A DNA stretch of 64,000 nucleotides, taken from Listeria ivanovii subsp. londoniensis (GTDB lineage: Bacteria; Bacillota; Bacilli; Lactobacillales; Listeriaceae). The stretch spans positions 248,001-312,000 of the forward strand of contig NZ_CP009576.1 in the NCBI RefSeq assembly GCF_000763495.1, read 5' to 3'. The notes below the pieces were generated by a model, which was not told the DNA's origin, did not search any database, and saw nothing but the letters and a program-made list of their open reading frames with translations. Every line of letters starts with the position of its first letter. Within the stretch, counting starts at the first letter, position 1. Shown here one piece after another: positions 22,866-32,012 of this stretch. The position numbers and the translations under genes are program-made.

Positions 22866-23543
22866 ATGAAAAAATGGGTTAAATGGTTAATTGTTATTGT
22901 TATTATCGCAGTTGTAGCCGTTGGTGCGGTTATGTTGCTTGGAAAAGATAGCGGTTCTGTAACACAAGAGAAATTAGTTACAACAAAAGTGAAACAAGGA
23001 GAAATGAAAATAAACGCTACCGGAACAGGGGCGATTTCACCAGAAAACACACAAGTTCCTGATTATGACGAACTTCAATTAGTAGCGCAAATGGACGAGC
23101 TTGATATTCCAAACATCAAGAAAGACCAAGAAGTAAAAGTTACTGTAACAGCACTTCCTGATAAAACTTACACAGGAAAAGTGAAAGAAATCGCGGAACA
23201 AGGTCAGGTACAAAACGGTGTGTCTAGTTTTTCAGTAATTATCTCACTTGATAAAACAGACGATCTAAAAGCAGGAATGACAGCAGATGCATCTATTTTA
23301 GTTAATGAGAAAAAAGATGCGCTTTATGTACCGATTGAGGCAGTTCAAAAAGATAGCGACGATAAATACTATGTGCTAGTTCCAGAAGAAAAAGATAATG
23401 GTAAAACAAAGAAAGTGAAAAAATTTGTAGAGACAGGTCTGCATAACGAAGACAATATTGAAATCACTAAAGGTGTTAAAAAAGACGAAAAAGTAATCCT
23501 TCCTACACAAGAAACTGAGACAATACCTGGTGCACCAAGCTAA
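22866..23543 (+). CDS. Short MacA/YknX-like membrane fusion protein
   Basis: 225-residue adaptor with one N-terminal membrane segment (residues 4-25), then TTKVKQGEMKINATGTG and a beta-barrel domain (DELDIPNIKKDQEVKVTV...GKVKEI...GM.ADASILV). It is much shorter than usual MacA/YknX proteins (about 370-380 residues) because the region that would hold the coiled-coil hairpin and most of the lipoyl domain is missing between about residues 60 and 70. It heads a set with an ATPase and FtsX-like permease, so it probably assists ABC export or sensing of peptides or antibiotics. Confidence 0.8.
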   Translation: MKKWVKWLIVIVIIAVVAVGAVMLLGKDSGSVTQEKLVTTKVKQGEMKINATGTGAISPENTQVPDYDELQLVAQMDELDIPNIKKDQEVKVTVTALPDKTYTGKVKEIAEQGQVQNGVSSFSVIISLDKTDDLKAGMTADASILVNEKKDALYVPIEAVQKDSDDKYYVLVPEEKDNGKTKKVKKFVETGLHNEDNIEITKGVKKDEKVILPTQETETIPGAPS

Positions 23544-23591
23544 GTTTTTTGTGAATATGATTCAGATAAATTGTATGAAGGAGGGATAAAC

Positions 23592-24284
23592 ATGCCAAAA
23601 CCGCTAATTGACATGAAAAATTTAACAAAAACGTATACGCTAGGCGGAGAAACTTTTAAGGCATTAGACGATGTTACTTTTACCGTTGATCAAGGTGAAT
23701 TTTTATCCATCGTTGGTCCATCTGGTTCAGGAAAATCAACGTTAATGAATATGATTGGCTGTTTAGATGTACCAGATGAAGGAAGTTATCATCTTGATGA
23801 CGTAGATGTCTTTAAGCTCAGTGATAACAAACTATCCGAAATTAGAAATAAGAAAATCGGCTTTATTTTCCAGCAGTTCAATCTGCTTCCGAAATTATCT
23901 GCATTTGAAAATGTGGAACTACCGTTAATCTATGCAGGATTAAGTGTTTCTGCACGTGAAAAGGCTGCTCTCGAATGTTTAGAAAAAGTTGGTTTGCTTG
24001 AAAAACGAAGAAATTTACCAACTCAGCTTTCTGGTGGACAGCAACAACGTGTAGCGATTGCAAGAGCACTTGCTGGCAAACCACAAATTCTTTTAGCTGA
24101 TGAACCAACTGGAGCGCTCGACTCTAAAACCGGTAAAGAAGTGATGGGTATTCTTCAAGAATTGAATCGCGCGGGAAATACTATTGTCATGATTACGCAT
24201 GATCCAACCATTGCCTCTTATGGAACAAGAAGTATTCGTATTCAAGACGGTAAATTATTTCATGAGGAGGCGACGAAAGCATGA
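23592..24284 (+). CDS. ABC transporter ATPase (MacB/LolD type)
   Basis: 230-residue ATPase. Walker [11 protein letters not shown]-loop FQQFNLLP, signature LSGGQQQR, Walker [10 protein letters not shown] and switch histidine MITHD are all present. ATG 23592 follows GAAGGAGGG with good spacing; the upstream in-frame TTG 23571 is not supported. Four bases overlap the permease gene. It powers the adjacent MacB-like permease. Confidence 0.93.
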   Translation: MPKPLIDMKNLTKTYTLGGETFKALDDVTFTVDQGEFLSIVGPSGSGKSTLMNMIGCLDVPDEGSYHLDDVDVFKLSDNKLSEIRNKKIGFIFQQFNLLPKLSAFENVELPLIYAGLSVSAREKAALECLEKVGLLEKRRNLPTQLSGGQQQRVAIARALAGKPQILLADEPTGALDSKTGKEVMGILQELNRAGNTIVMITHDPTIASYGTRSIRIQDGKLFHEEATKA

Positions 24285-25489
24285 ACGTTCTCCAAAGCAT
24301 GAAAATGGCATGGAAACAATTAAAAGCAAGTAAGCTCAGATCTTTTTTGACCATGTTAGGTATCATCATTGGTGTAGCATCTGTTATCCTACTAGTCTCG
24401 CTAGGGAATGGAGTCACGCAAGAAGTTGACGAACAAATGGGGGATTTAGGTTCCAATTTAATCACGGTAGTTAATAGTTCAGTTAATCCTAATGATAAAT
24501 ACACCTATGATGAAGTAATGAAGTATCAAAATATTGATGGAGTGAAAAGCGTCTCTCCAGAATTATCTGGACAAGTAAATGCGACATTTGATTATAAAAA
24601 CTCAAGTAATAAAGTTATAGGTACAAACGATCAGTACAAAGCAGCTCGTAGTTTGGAAATGAGCGAAGGGCGCTTCTTGCTACCAATTGATACTGAATAT
24701 GGTCAGAAGGTGGCTGTAATAGGTTCTACGGTAGCGAGCGACTTGTTTGGTTTCGGAAATCCAATTGGTGAAACAATTAGACTCAACGGAATGCCTTACA
24801 AAGTAGTTGGAGTTCTAAAAGAAAAAGGCGCTTCGATGATGGGTTCAAGTGATGACCAAATCTTCATCCCGATTTCTTCTGCGCAAAGATTATTAAAAGA
24901 TACAAATGTCCGAACCATTTATGTAGAGACAAAAACAGCGGAAGATGTTGATTTTGTTGTAAATACATTAGAATCTCGTTTAGCAATCAAGTTTGGTGAC
25001 GAGAAAGAGCAAGAAGAAAATGCTTCTTCCGCTCAAATGGGACCATCGTATCAAGTTATTAACCAACAAGAAATTTTAAATGCGTTTAATACAATTAGTA
25101 CTACGTTAACCACTGCGCTTGGTGCGATTGCTGCAATATCACTTGTGGTAGGTGGTATCGGAATAATGAACATTATGCTTGTTTCAGTTAGTGAACGGAC
25201 GAGAGAAATTGGTATCAGAAAAGCGCTAGGAGCTAAAAAAAGAGCAATTTTGCTTCAATTCCTAATCGAATCCATTGTTATTAGTGTTTGTGGTGGGATT
25301 ATCGGAATTATAATCGGGGTATCTGGTGCGCTGATATTCGGGTCAGTTGCTGGCATATCTTCGGGTATTACAGCGGGGACAATTATCTTCTCCTTTGTAT
25401 TCTCCTTGTGTATCGGTATAATCTTTGGGATTGCTCCAGCCAATAAAGCATCAAAACTACGACCAATTGATGCATTAAGGTCTGAATAA
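24281..25489 (+). CDS. MacB-like ABC permease (FtsX family)
   Basis: 402-residue permease. One N-terminal helix (about residues 20-42) is followed by an extracellular MacB_PCD domain of about 230 residues, then three C-terminal helices with [21 protein letters not shown], the FtsX hallmark. Translation is coupled to the ATPase gene. With the short fusion protein it forms an export or mechanotransmission unit. A strong terminator follows. Confidence 0.93.
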   Translation: MNVLQSMKMAWKQLKASKLRSFLTMLGIIIGVASVILLVSLGNGVTQEVDEQMGDLGSNLITVVNSSVNPNDKYTYDEVMKYQNIDGVKSVSPELSGQVNATFDYKNSSNKVIGTNDQYKAARSLEMSEGRFLLPIDTEYGQKVAVIGSTVASDLFGFGNPIGETIRLNGMPYKVVGVLKEKGASMMGSSDDQIFIPISSAQRLLKDTNVRTIYVETKTAEDVDFVVNTLESRLAIKFGDEKEQEENASSAQMGPSYQVINQQEILNAFNTISTTLTTALGAIAAISLVVGGIGIMNIMLVSVSERTREIGIRKALGAKKRAILLQFLIESIVISVCGGIIGIIIGVSGALIFGSVAGISSGITAGTIIFSFVFSLCIGIIFGIAPANKASKLRPIDALRSE

Positions 25490-25496
25490 GTAGAGT

Positions 25497-25535
25497 AAAG
25501 AATTCGGAATCATTGATTTCGAATTCTTTTTTTTG
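25497..25535 (+). terminator. Terminator after ABC export module
   Basis: AAAGAATTCGGAAT / ATTTCGAATTCTTT stem followed by a run of T. Confidence 0.88.
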
Positions 25536-26186
25536 TACTAAATTAGACATGTTTATGTATAAAAAAGCCATAAGTTGTCTTGTCATCTAGATTTAACATT
25601 TTTGTCACAATTAAGTGTTTTCAAACATCGAATCAAGTTATTTAAGTTCAAAAAATCTTTTAAATATGCATTATATCAGTGTTTTTGAGGGGTGCACACT
25701 TTGTTAACAATTAATTTATGTGGAAATTGAAAAAAGTCTAAGTGTAAAAAATTATGTGCTATTATCTGCGGAATGCTTGGTTTATTGTATACAATTATTT
25801 CTGAAAAATGATTTAATTTCAACCGTTTTACTGGTGTTATTACCCATAAAATAGTATGATAAATACATTGCAAGACAGTTCTAGCAGTGGATTAGAAGTT
25901 TTTTTGGTGAAAATATACAACATTGTATACAAAGATGCTTTTGCAACGAACAATCTGTAAATGTCAATACTTTTTACGGAAAAACTATTTTTTTTGATTT
26001 CGAATTCACAAAGTTGTCAAATTTAGTTTTTTTTATTATTATGTTCATAGGGAAGAATTTTACGTAAATGTTGCTTGTTTCAAAAAAGCGATTTTTTCTA
26101 TGGGGGAATTTTTCTCGAGTGTGTACTTAATGTTGCATGTGAGCATTGGTTACTAACAGAGCAACTAGAATAAGGTGGTGAAGATA
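25536..26186 (+). promoter_or_regulatory. Long non-coding leader region of spoVG with repeated palindromes
   Basis: About 650 bp with no credible ORF. It contains the perfect palindrome TTGTATACAA twice (25795-25804 and 25923-25932) and the related TTGTTAACAA (25701-25710). The second TTGTATACAA is itself preceded by TATACAAC, giving a longer near-palindrome (TATACAA-CA-TTGTATA, about 25914-25929). The SD AAGGTGGTG for spoVG ends the region. The palindromes look like operator sites, but the protein that binds them cannot be named. Confidence 0.5.
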
Positions 26187-26495
26187 ATGGAGATTACAGA
26201 TGTGAGATTACGACGTGTTGAGACAGATGGGAGAATGAAAGCTATTTCTTCAATAACGATTGATGGTGAGTTTGTTATTCACGACATTCGTGTTATCGAT
26301 GGCAACGAGGGACTGTTCGTAGCTATGCCAAGCAAACGTACGCCGGATGGAGAGTTTAGAGATATTGCACATCCTATTAACTCAAACACCCGTGCAAAAA
26401 TTCAAGAAGCTGTTTTAGCTGCTTATGAAGTAGCGGAAGAACCAACTGCAACTGAAGAAAAATCTGCTGACGAAAGTGTTGCAGAAGAGAATTAA
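26187..26495 (+). CDS. spoVG: SpoVG family RNA/DNA-binding regulator, copy 1
   Basis: 102-residue SpoVG. ATG 26187 is preferred to GTG 26175 because AAGGTGGTG (26172-26180) precedes it by six bases and the protein then starts [10 protein letters not shown] as in the family. The conserved [16 protein letters not shown] and FRDIAHPI segments are intact and the tail is acidic. In Listeria, SpoVG is known as an RNA-binding global regulator affecting lysozyme resistance, motility and virulence. A second copy follows 128 bp downstream. Confidence 0.95.
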   Translation: MEITDVRLRRVETDGRMKAISSITIDGEFVIHDIRVIDGNEGLFVAMPSKRTPDGEFRDIAHPINSNTRAKIQEAVLAAYEVAEEPTATEEKSADESVAEEN

Positions 26496-26623
26496 AAAAA
26501 TCCTCATTTTAGGAAGAACATTGTTATGAACAGCTTGAGAAGGGGATTTAATTAAACCTGATGTTTGGCTGGGAAAAGCATATTCTTTTTGATCGAGGCA
26601 AATGGGATAAGGAGTGACTAATA

Positions 26624-26932
26624 ATGCAAGTAACAGATGTGAGATTACGTCGTGTAGAAACTGATGGAAGAATGAGAGCAATTGCTTCAATCACTTTAGA
26701 TGAGGAATTTGTAGTTCATGATATTCGCGTTATTGATGGGAATAACGGTTTATTCGTAGCTATGCCAAGTAAACGTGGCGTTGACGGAGAGTTCCGTGAT
26801 ATCGCTCACCCAATTAATTCTGACACTCGTGCAAAAATTCAAGAAGTTGTTTTAGCTGAATATGTGCGCGTTGGAGAAGAAGAAGCAAGTGCAGTAACAG
26901 AAGAAGAATCTGAATCTGTTTCTGCTGAATAA
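26624..26932 (+). CDS. spoVG: SpoVG family regulator, copy 2
   Basis: 102-residue paralogue of the preceding gene, near-identical over the first 80 residues and divergent in the acidic C-terminus ([18 protein letters not shown]). SD AAGGAGTG precedes ATG 26624. The copies form a tandem duplication ended by one terminator, and both keep the nucleic-acid-binding core. Whether the tails give different functions is not visible. Confidence 0.95.
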   Translation: MQVTDVRLRRVETDGRMRAIASITLDEEFVVHDIRVIDGNNGLFVAMPSKRGVDGEFRDIAHPINSDTRAKIQEVVLAEYVRVGEEEASAVTEEESESVSAE

Positions 26933-26944
26933 TTAAAAATTTCC

Positions 26945-26973
26945 AAGGGCTAGCCAATTGCTAGCCCTTTTTG
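26945..26973 (+). terminator. Terminator after spoVG pair
   Basis: AAGGGCTAGC / GCTAGCCCTT perfect stem with T residues. Confidence 0.92.
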
Positions 26974-27026
26974 TGTCTTTAAATTTTGAAAAAATGATAA
27001 ATAGCCTTGGTCTTCCATTTTGGCTA

Positions 27027-27035
27027 TGGTATAAT
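27027..27035 (+). promoter_or_regulatory. Extended -10 promoter before small ORF
   Basis: TGGTATAAT, an extended -10, lies about 35 bp before the 41-codon ORF. The -35 (TTGGTC, 27007-27012, 17-bp spacing) is poor. Confidence 0.5.
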
Positions 27036-27070
27036 TAAAAGTAGATTGAAATTTGGGAGGAGAATTCAGA

Positions 27071-27196
27071 ATGATGTTGCAAAATCAGGCACAATCTCGA
27101 GACTTTTATTGTAGCGCGGCTGTAATCTCTGCTTTCAGTGAACAAATAAACGAGCAGGCTATATCTTTCGGAATTTTCAAACAAATAAAACATTGA
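27071..27196 (+). CDS. Candidate 41-residue small protein or leader peptide
   Basis: ATG 27071 (with another ATG next to it) is preceded by a strong SD GGGAGGAG (27055-27062) at 8-base spacing and by an extended -10. The frame runs 41 codons, starts MMLQNQAQSRDFYCS and ends FGIFKQIKH. No signal peptide, clear membrane segment or known domain is seen. It lies between the spoVG terminator and the glmU promoter. I do not recognise it; it could be a real small gene, an upstream peptide of glmU, or chance. Confidence 0.45.
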   Translation: MMLQNQAQSRDFYCSAAVISAFSEQINEQAISFGIFKQIKH

Positions 27197-27247
27197 ATTT
27201 ACTCTTTGCCTAAAAATACGGTTGAGAGTTTTTATTTGGGCGTAATC

Positions 27248-27276
27248 TTGAAAAAAAGCGTATTTTACGTTATCAT
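27248..27276 (+). promoter_or_regulatory. glmU promoter
   Basis: TTGAAA (27248-27253), 17-bp spacer, TATCAT (27271-27276); 39 bp before the glmU start. Confidence 0.6.
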
Positions 27277-27315
27277 TCATAGTGGAAGAATAGTGAATAT
27301 TGGGGGTTCTATATA

Positions 27316-28689
27316 ATGTCAAAACGATATGCTGTAGTGCTTGCTGCTGGCCAAGGCACGCGGATGAAATCAAAACTATATAAAGTCTTGCATCCAGTTT
27401 GTGGAAAACCAATGGTCGAACATGTAGTGGATCAAATTTCGACACTTGATGTTGATAAAGTGGTTACAATAGTTGGGCATGGGGCAGAAAAAGTACAAGA
27501 GCATTTAGCTGGTAAAAGCGAGTTTGTAAAACAAGAAGAGCAACTTGGTACGGCCCACGCAGTACTTCAAGCAAAAACAGCTCTTGCTGAAAAAGATGGT
27601 GTTACACTAGTTGTTTGTGGAGATACACCTTTAATAGAGGCTAGCACAATGGAAGCTCTACTGAAATATCACCATGAAAAACGTGCGAAAGCAACAATCC
27701 TTACAACAGTGATTGAAGATCCTACTGGTTATGGACGTATTATTCGTGATGATCTTGGCATTGTAGAAAAAATTGTAGAACATAAAGATGCGACTGAAAA
27801 AGAACAACGCATTTCAGAAATAAATACTGGTACTTACTGTTTTGATAATAAATCTCTTTTTGAAGCATTAGAAAAAGTTTCAAATGATAATGTGCAAGGA
27901 GAATACTACTTACCAGATGTTATTAAAATTTTAAAAGATTCAGATGAAGTAGTAGCGGCATATCGAATGGAATCTTTTGAGGAATCCCTTGGAGTGAACG
28001 ATCGAATTGCTTTAGCTGAAGCATCTAAATTAATGCAACGTCGAATTAATGAGAATCATATGCGTAATGGAGTAACGCTTATTAATCCAGAAAGTACGTA
28101 TATTGATATAAATGTAGAAATTGGTCAAGATACGGTTATTGAGCCTGGTGTAATGCTTCGAGGTAATACAGTGATTGGCGAGGATTGTGTTGTCACAAGT
28201 GGTTCAGAAATCGTCAATAGTATCATTGGTGAACGAGCTCGTATTAGAAGTTCTGCAATCTTTGAAAGCAAGGTGGGAGATGATGTTCAAATCGGCCCAT
28301 ATGCACACCTAAGACCAGAATCTGATATTCATAACAATGTGAAAATCGGGAATTATGTTGAAACCAAAAAAGCTGTTGTTGGCGAAGGAACTAAACTGCC
28401 GCACTTCATCTATATGGGGGATGCAGAAATCGGTAAAAATGTGAATATTGGTTGTGGAAGTATTGCTGTTAATTATGATGGGAAAAACAAAGCGAAAACC
28501 ATTATTGGCGATGATGTTTTTGTTGGTTGTAATTCTAATTTAATTGCACCTGTCAAAGTAGGCAATCGTGCATTTATTGCAGCTGGTTCAACTATTACAA
28601 AAGACGTTCCAGATGATGCTTTAGGAATTGCTCGCGCGAAACAAGACAACAAGATAGGCTATGCGAAACGTTTAAATCACGGTAAATAA
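27316..28689 (+). CDS. glmU: Bifunctional GlcNAc-1-P uridyltransferase / GlcN-1-P acetyltransferase
   Basis: 457-residue cytoplasmic enzyme that makes UDP-GlcNAc for peptidoglycan and teichoic acids. The N-terminal pyrophosphorylase domain has [11 protein letters not shown] and VVCGDTPL. The C-terminal left-handed beta-helix of hexapeptide repeats begins near residue 250 and carries HLRPES and YVETKKA. It is followed by prs, 49 bp on with no terminator between, so the two may be cotranscribed. Confidence 0.97.
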   Translation: MSKRYAVVLAAGQGTRMKSKLYKVLHPVCGKPMVEHVVDQISTLDVDKVVTIVGHGAEKVQEHLAGKSEFVKQEEQLGTAHAVLQAKTALAEKDGVTLVVCGDTPLIEASTMEALLKYHHEKRAKATILTTVIEDPTGYGRIIRDDLGIVEKIVEHKDATEKEQRISEINTGTYCFDNKSLFEALEKVSNDNVQGEYYLPDVIKILKDSDEVVAAYRMESFEESLGVNDRIALAEASKLMQRRINENHMRNGVTLINPESTYIDINVEIGQDTVIEPGVMLRGNTVIGEDCVVTSGSEIVNSIIGERARIRSSAIFESKVGDDVQIGPYAHLRPESDIHNNVKIGNYVETKKAVVGEGTKLPHFIYMGDAEIGKNVNIGCGSIAVNYDGKNKAKTIIGDDVFVGCNSNLIAPVKVGNRAFIAAGSTITKDVPDDALGIARAKQDNKIGYAKRLNHGK

Positions 28690-28738
28690 TTTCCAATTGG
28701 AAAGTTTAAAATTTTAATAAAAATAGTGGAGGCTGATT

Positions 28739-29695
28739 ATGTCAAACGAGTATTTTGATCCAAAGTTGAAGATTTTCTCGCTAAATTCTAATCGTGAACT
28801 AGCTGAAGAGATTGCGAAAGAAGTAGGTATAGAGTTAGGGAAATCAAGCGTTACTCATTTTAGTGATGGAGAAATCCAAATTAACATTGAAGAAAGTATC
28901 CGTGGTTGTCATGTTTACGTTATTCAATCAACGAGTAACCCTGTAAACCAGAATTTAATGGAACTTTTGATCATGATTGATGCGTTGAAACGTGCTTCTG
29001 CGGCGACAATTAATATTGTTATGCCTTACTATGGTTATGCACGCCAAGATCGTAAAGCAAGAAGCCGTGAACCGATTACGGCAAAATTAGTTGCAAATTT
29101 AATTGAAACAGCTGGTGCAACAAGAATGATCACACTAGACATGCACGCACCGCAAATCCAAGGTTTCTTTGATATTCCAATCGATCACTTAAATGCAGTT
29201 CGTTTACTAAGTAATTATTTTGGTGAACGTCATTTAGGCGATGATTTAGTAGTTGTTTCACCTGACCACGGAGGAGTTACTCGTGCTCGTAAAATGGCAG
29301 ACCGTTTGAAAGCGCCGATTGCGATTATTGATAAACGCCGCCCACGTCCAAATGTGGCAGAAGTAATGAACATTGTTGGGAATGTAGAAGGGAAGGTTTG
29401 TATTATAATTGATGATATCATCGATACAGCTGGCACAATTACTTTAGCGGCAAAAGCGCTCCGTGAAGCTGGCGCGACAAAAGTATATGCTTGTTGTTCA
29501 CATCCAGTACTATCTGGTCCCGCGATGAAACGTATTGAAGAATCACCAATTGAAAAGCTAGTTGTTACAAATTCCATCGCTCTTCCAGAAGATAAATGGA
29601 TTGATAAAATGGAGCAACTTTCTGTAGCACCACTTTTAGGAGAAGCAATCGTACGTGTACATGAAAATGCATCTGTAAGTTCGTTATTTGAATAA
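28739..29695 (+). CDS. prs: Ribose-phosphate pyrophosphokinase
   Basis: 318-residue PRPP synthetase, standard length. Seen: the [10 protein letters not shown] loop, [11 protein letters not shown] metal-binding segment, and the PRPP signature [17 protein letters not shown] feeds purine, pyrimidine and folate-linked pathways. In Listeria prs marks the left border of LIPI-1, as here: the next gene, prfA, is convergent with it. Confidence 0.97.
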   Translation: MSNEYFDPKLKIFSLNSNRELAEEIAKEVGIELGKSSVTHFSDGEIQINIEESIRGCHVYVIQSTSNPVNQNLMELLIMIDALKRASAATINIVMPYYGYARQDRKARSREPITAKLVANLIETAGATRMITLDMHAPQIQGFFDIPIDHLNAVRLLSNYFGERHLGDDLVVVSPDHGGVTRARKMADRLKAPIAIIDKRRPRPNVAEVMNIVGNVEGKVCIIIDDIIDTAGTITLAAKALREAGATKVYACCSHPVLSGPAMKRIEESPIEKLVVTNSIALPEDKWIDKMEQLSVAPLLGEAIVRVHENASVSSLFE

Positions 29696-29730
29696 AAACA
29701 ATTAATAAATTTGAGATTACTCAAACTGGA

Positions 29731-29776
29731 AAAACAGGATTTCTCTAGCCATTCGTGGAGAGGAATCCTGTTTTTT
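29731..29776. terminator. Bidirectional terminator between prs and prfA
   Basis: AAAACAGGATT(T)CTCT / GGAGAGG-AATCCTGTTTTTT stem. T runs flank it on both strands, so it can end both convergent transcripts. Confidence 0.85.
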
Positions 29777-29796
29777 GTTTCTAATAATCGTCATAT

Positions 29797-30510
29797 TTAA
29801 TTAAATTTTTCCCATGAACTAGGGCAGGCTAGATAGAACCATTCGTCCAGTTTAGGGGCAATTTTTTTAAGATAATCAAGATTTTGCACATAAAAAGATG
29901 AATTTTTATATTCAATAACTTTTTCTTTTTTTAGTTTGGAAAGAATTCTGCTGACAGCTGAACAATGTGCTATTCCGCTTGAATAACCTAATTCTTGCAT
30001 CGTGAGGTTATCCAGAGCGATTTTGATGCCATCAGAAGTTTTTTCGCCATATACATAAGTTAGTATTAAGAGTTGCCCGCAAATAGAACCTAGCTTCCCA
30101 TTAGCGGAGAAATCATTGAATTTAGCTAAGCTGTATGAAACTTGCTTTTGTAAAGCTTGGGTAATGTAAAAAAGCTGCGTGATATCTGAGCTAACTAAAT
30201 TTTTTAAATCACTTATTTTGAGTACATAGGCAGTGGCTGTTTTACTAATTACTTCTAGGTTATAGTAGCCTAATGGTTTTCCTGTATCAAGGGAACCAGA
30301 CATGATAATGAAAGCTCCTTTGTAATATTGTAAATTCATGATGCTTCCATTTTCGCTAATGTTAGTAAGTTTTGCAATCCCGTCGTAGAGGAATACACAA
30401 TATTCTTGTGGGTCCCATTGATTAAAAATAATATCTTTTTTCTTGAATTTTTTTGGTTTAATCCCATTAGTTTCTAATAAATTTTGGAAATCTGCTGCTT
30501 GAGCGTCCAT
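29797..30510 (-). CDS. prfA: PrfA, master virulence activator (Crp/Fnr family)
   Basis: 237-residue Crp/Fnr-type activator of the LIPI-1 genes, full normal length. An N-terminal beta-roll (about residues 1-108) precedes a long helix and a C-terminal helix-turn-helix (QELGYSSGIAHCSAVSRI, about 172-189). Gly145 is the wild-type residue, not the constitutively active serine. Compared with the remembered L. monocytogenes protein, position 183 is Cys instead of Ser and 205 is Ser instead of Cys. The SD is GGGGG about 8 bases before the ATG. It can be expressed by readthrough from plcA and from its own upstream region, which holds a PrfA-box-like promoter. Known: activated by glutathione. Confidence 0.97.
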   Translation of the reverse strand: MDAQAADFQNLLETNGIKPKKFKKKDIIFNQWDPQEYCVFLYDGIAKLTNISENGSIMNLQYYKGAFIIMSGSLDTGKPLGYYNLEVISKTATAYVLKISDLKNLVSSDITQLFYITQALQKQVSYSLAKFNDFSANGKLGSICGQLLILTYVYGEKTSDGIKIALDNLTMQELGYSSGIAHCSAVSRILSKLKKEKVIEYKNSSFYVQNLDYLKKIAPKLDEWFYLACPSSWEKFN

Positions 30511-30545
30511 TTTTCATCCCCCAATCGTTTTATCGCCTTTTGAAT

Positions 30546-30587
30546 ATTATCCTTATGATTGCGCTAGGCATTAATAACAATTGTTAG
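30546..30587 (-). promoter_or_regulatory. Candidate PrfA-dependent promoter of prfA
   Basis: Read on the minus strand, the site at 30574-30587 matches TTAACANNTGTTAA at 12 of 14 positions (the two outermost bases differ). It is followed after exactly 22 bp by GATAAT (30551-30546) as -10. This is the same geometry as at the plcA, hly, mpl and actA promoters. It implies direct autoregulation with a short leader of roughly 30 nt. Confidence 0.55.
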
Positions 30588-30734
30588 CTGTTGATAGAAA
30601 ATCACGCTAAATAATGTTTTTTACATATAGGATTTTATTATACAATTTTTAATTTCGCAAAAAGTTTGCTTACGTATTAAAAATTAATTTTTTCATTATC
30701 AGTAGGCAATTATTCTAATTTTAATGCTGTATAA
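30588..30734. other. A/T-rich spacer between prfA promoter and plcA terminator
   Basis: No ORF or known element was recognised. In L. monocytogenes the corresponding interval holds the P1 promoter and a thermosensor leader; no equivalent could be assigned by eye here. Confidence 0.4.
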
Positions 30735-30785
30735 AAAAAAGGTTAGTATATGTTTCCGAATGTGGTCCGGAGATATACTAACCCT
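30735..30785 (-). terminator. plcA terminator upstream of prfA
   Basis: Arms GGTTAGTATAT (30743-30753) and ATATACTAACC (30775-30785) with an inner TCCG / CGGA pairing. On the minus strand it is followed by eight T residues. Readthrough here would give the plcA-prfA bicistronic message known in Listeria. Confidence 0.9.
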
Positions 30786-30803
30786 TTTATAGGAAAATAT
30801 AAG

Positions 30804-31772
30804 TTAGTTAAATTTATTGTTTTTAATTACGTTTTTAATCGTCTGTTTTGGTGGGAAGTCCATGATAAATACGCCAAGACCTCGTACACCAACAGTGGTT
30901 AATTTAGTTACATGTTGGCTTACCTTAGCATTTAGAGTAGCTGCGTAGTGGTAAGGTGTACAAGTTAAAGAAGTAGCGCTGACATGATTAAGATAGAGTT
31001 TATTTTCCTTGGAAGCTTGTTTGAAAGCTTGATGAGCGGTTTGGACAATCTCGTTGTATTTAGTTTTAATGCTAGGTCCATTAAAGTCATCTTGAATAAC
31101 TTGATTTTCTGCAGCGAACTTCATTCCGAAGTTACTTTGGTTAATCGTTAGTGGTTTATTGGTGCCGTTTTCTGAAAGCAACAAAATTTTACCGCGCAAC
31201 TCTTTTAACGTAGGGAATTTATCGCTAGGATCTGACTTTGGAGTTGTGTAGAAAAATGCTTTGTACGGATTAATTAAAGGTTGGATTCGATAATCAAACT
31301 TATCGTTTTTATTATTATTTTCATCTTTTAGTCGCATAATAATAGTTTCTTTAGGGTTTTCCTTTAAAAAGTTAATCGTTGTTTCTAATACTCCTTTAAG
31401 TGAAGCGTCTAAATAGATAGGTCCATGATAAATTTGGAGGTCATCTTTCGCTCTAATATCAATGTAACGTATCCCAGCCTCTAGTTGTTGAAATAGCGAC
31501 ATCTTTTGAGTTTGGGCAAGGGCTTTTGTTAGTGTCCAGCTAATATTCCCTTTATAACTCATGGTGTCATGCGTTCCGGGGATAGTAAGTGAAGTTAATT
31601 TCGTATTGTCAGGCAGGGCTGACATCCATTTCTTAGTAGTTATCGTGTTCTGTACAGTTCTATAATTGCTTTTAATTGAGTGTGCTTTTCCGGATGATGG
31701 AAAAGTAATAATGTAACAAACTAAACATAATAATAATACTACTAAAAATTGGCGTGAACGAAGCTTATACAT
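30804..31772 (-). CDS. plcA: Phosphatidylinositol-specific phospholipase C
   Basis: 322-residue secreted enzyme that cleaves phosphatidylinositol and helps escape from the phagosome. The start at 31772 has AAAGGAGG upstream; a longer in-frame ORF beginning at 31838 lacks an SD. A signal peptide covers about residues 1-30 (LVVLLLCLVCYIITF). PI-PLC X-domain motif LTIPGTHDTMSY carries catalytic His68, and RYIDIRAKDD and IYHGPI follow. It is divergent from hly and shares the PrfA box at 31832-31845. Confidence 0.96.
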   Translation of the reverse strand: MYKLRSRQFLVVLLLCLVCYIITFPSSGKAHSIKSNYRTVQNTITTKKWMSALPDNTKLTSLTIPGTHDTMSYKGNISWTLTKALAQTQKMSLFQQLEAGIRYIDIRAKDDLQIYHGPIYLDASLKGVLETTINFLKENPKETIIMRLKDENNNKNDKFDYRIQPLINPYKAFFYTTPKSDPSDKFPTLKELRGKILLLSENGTNKPLTINQSNFGMKFAAENQVIQDDFNGPSIKTKYNEIVQTAHQAFKQASKENKLYLNHVSATSLTCTPYHYAATLNAKVSQHVTKLTTVGVRGLGVFIMDFPPKQTIKNVIKNNKFN

Positions 31773-31803
31773 TATTATTTCCTCCTTTGATTTGTATAAA
31801 GCT

Positions 31804-31874
31804 ATCTTAATCATAATTTCATAGCGAAGCTTTAACATTTGTTAAAGACGTTAAAGTTTAGGGAGGTTTACAAT
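31804..31874. promoter_or_regulatory. Divergent plcA/hly promoter with a perfect PrfA box
   Basis: The palindrome TTAACATTTGTTAA (31832-31845) fits the PrfA box exactly. Towards hly it is followed after 23 bp by TACAAT (31869-31874). Towards plcA it is followed after 22 bp by TAAGAT (31809-31804 on the minus strand). One box therefore serves both genes. A further TATAAT (31893-31898) could be a second hly promoter. Confidence 0.93.
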
Positions 31875-32012
31875 GAAACCATAAACAAAGGATATAATAT
31901 TGCGTTTCTAAATCTCAGAAGCGAATCTCGCCAATATTATATTTGATGGAGAGGGGTGGAACATACTACTTGGCATTATTAGGTTAAAAAATGTAGAAGG
32001 AGAGTGAAAACC

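Noticed and set aside
25701-25710. TTGTTAACAA as a PrfA box
   Set aside because: It does not match TTAACANNTGTTAA in spacing, and no suitably placed -10 follows.
25676-25873. 65-codon minus-strand ORF before spoVG
   Set aside because: A/T-rich frame without SD, overlapping the palindromic regulatory stretch.
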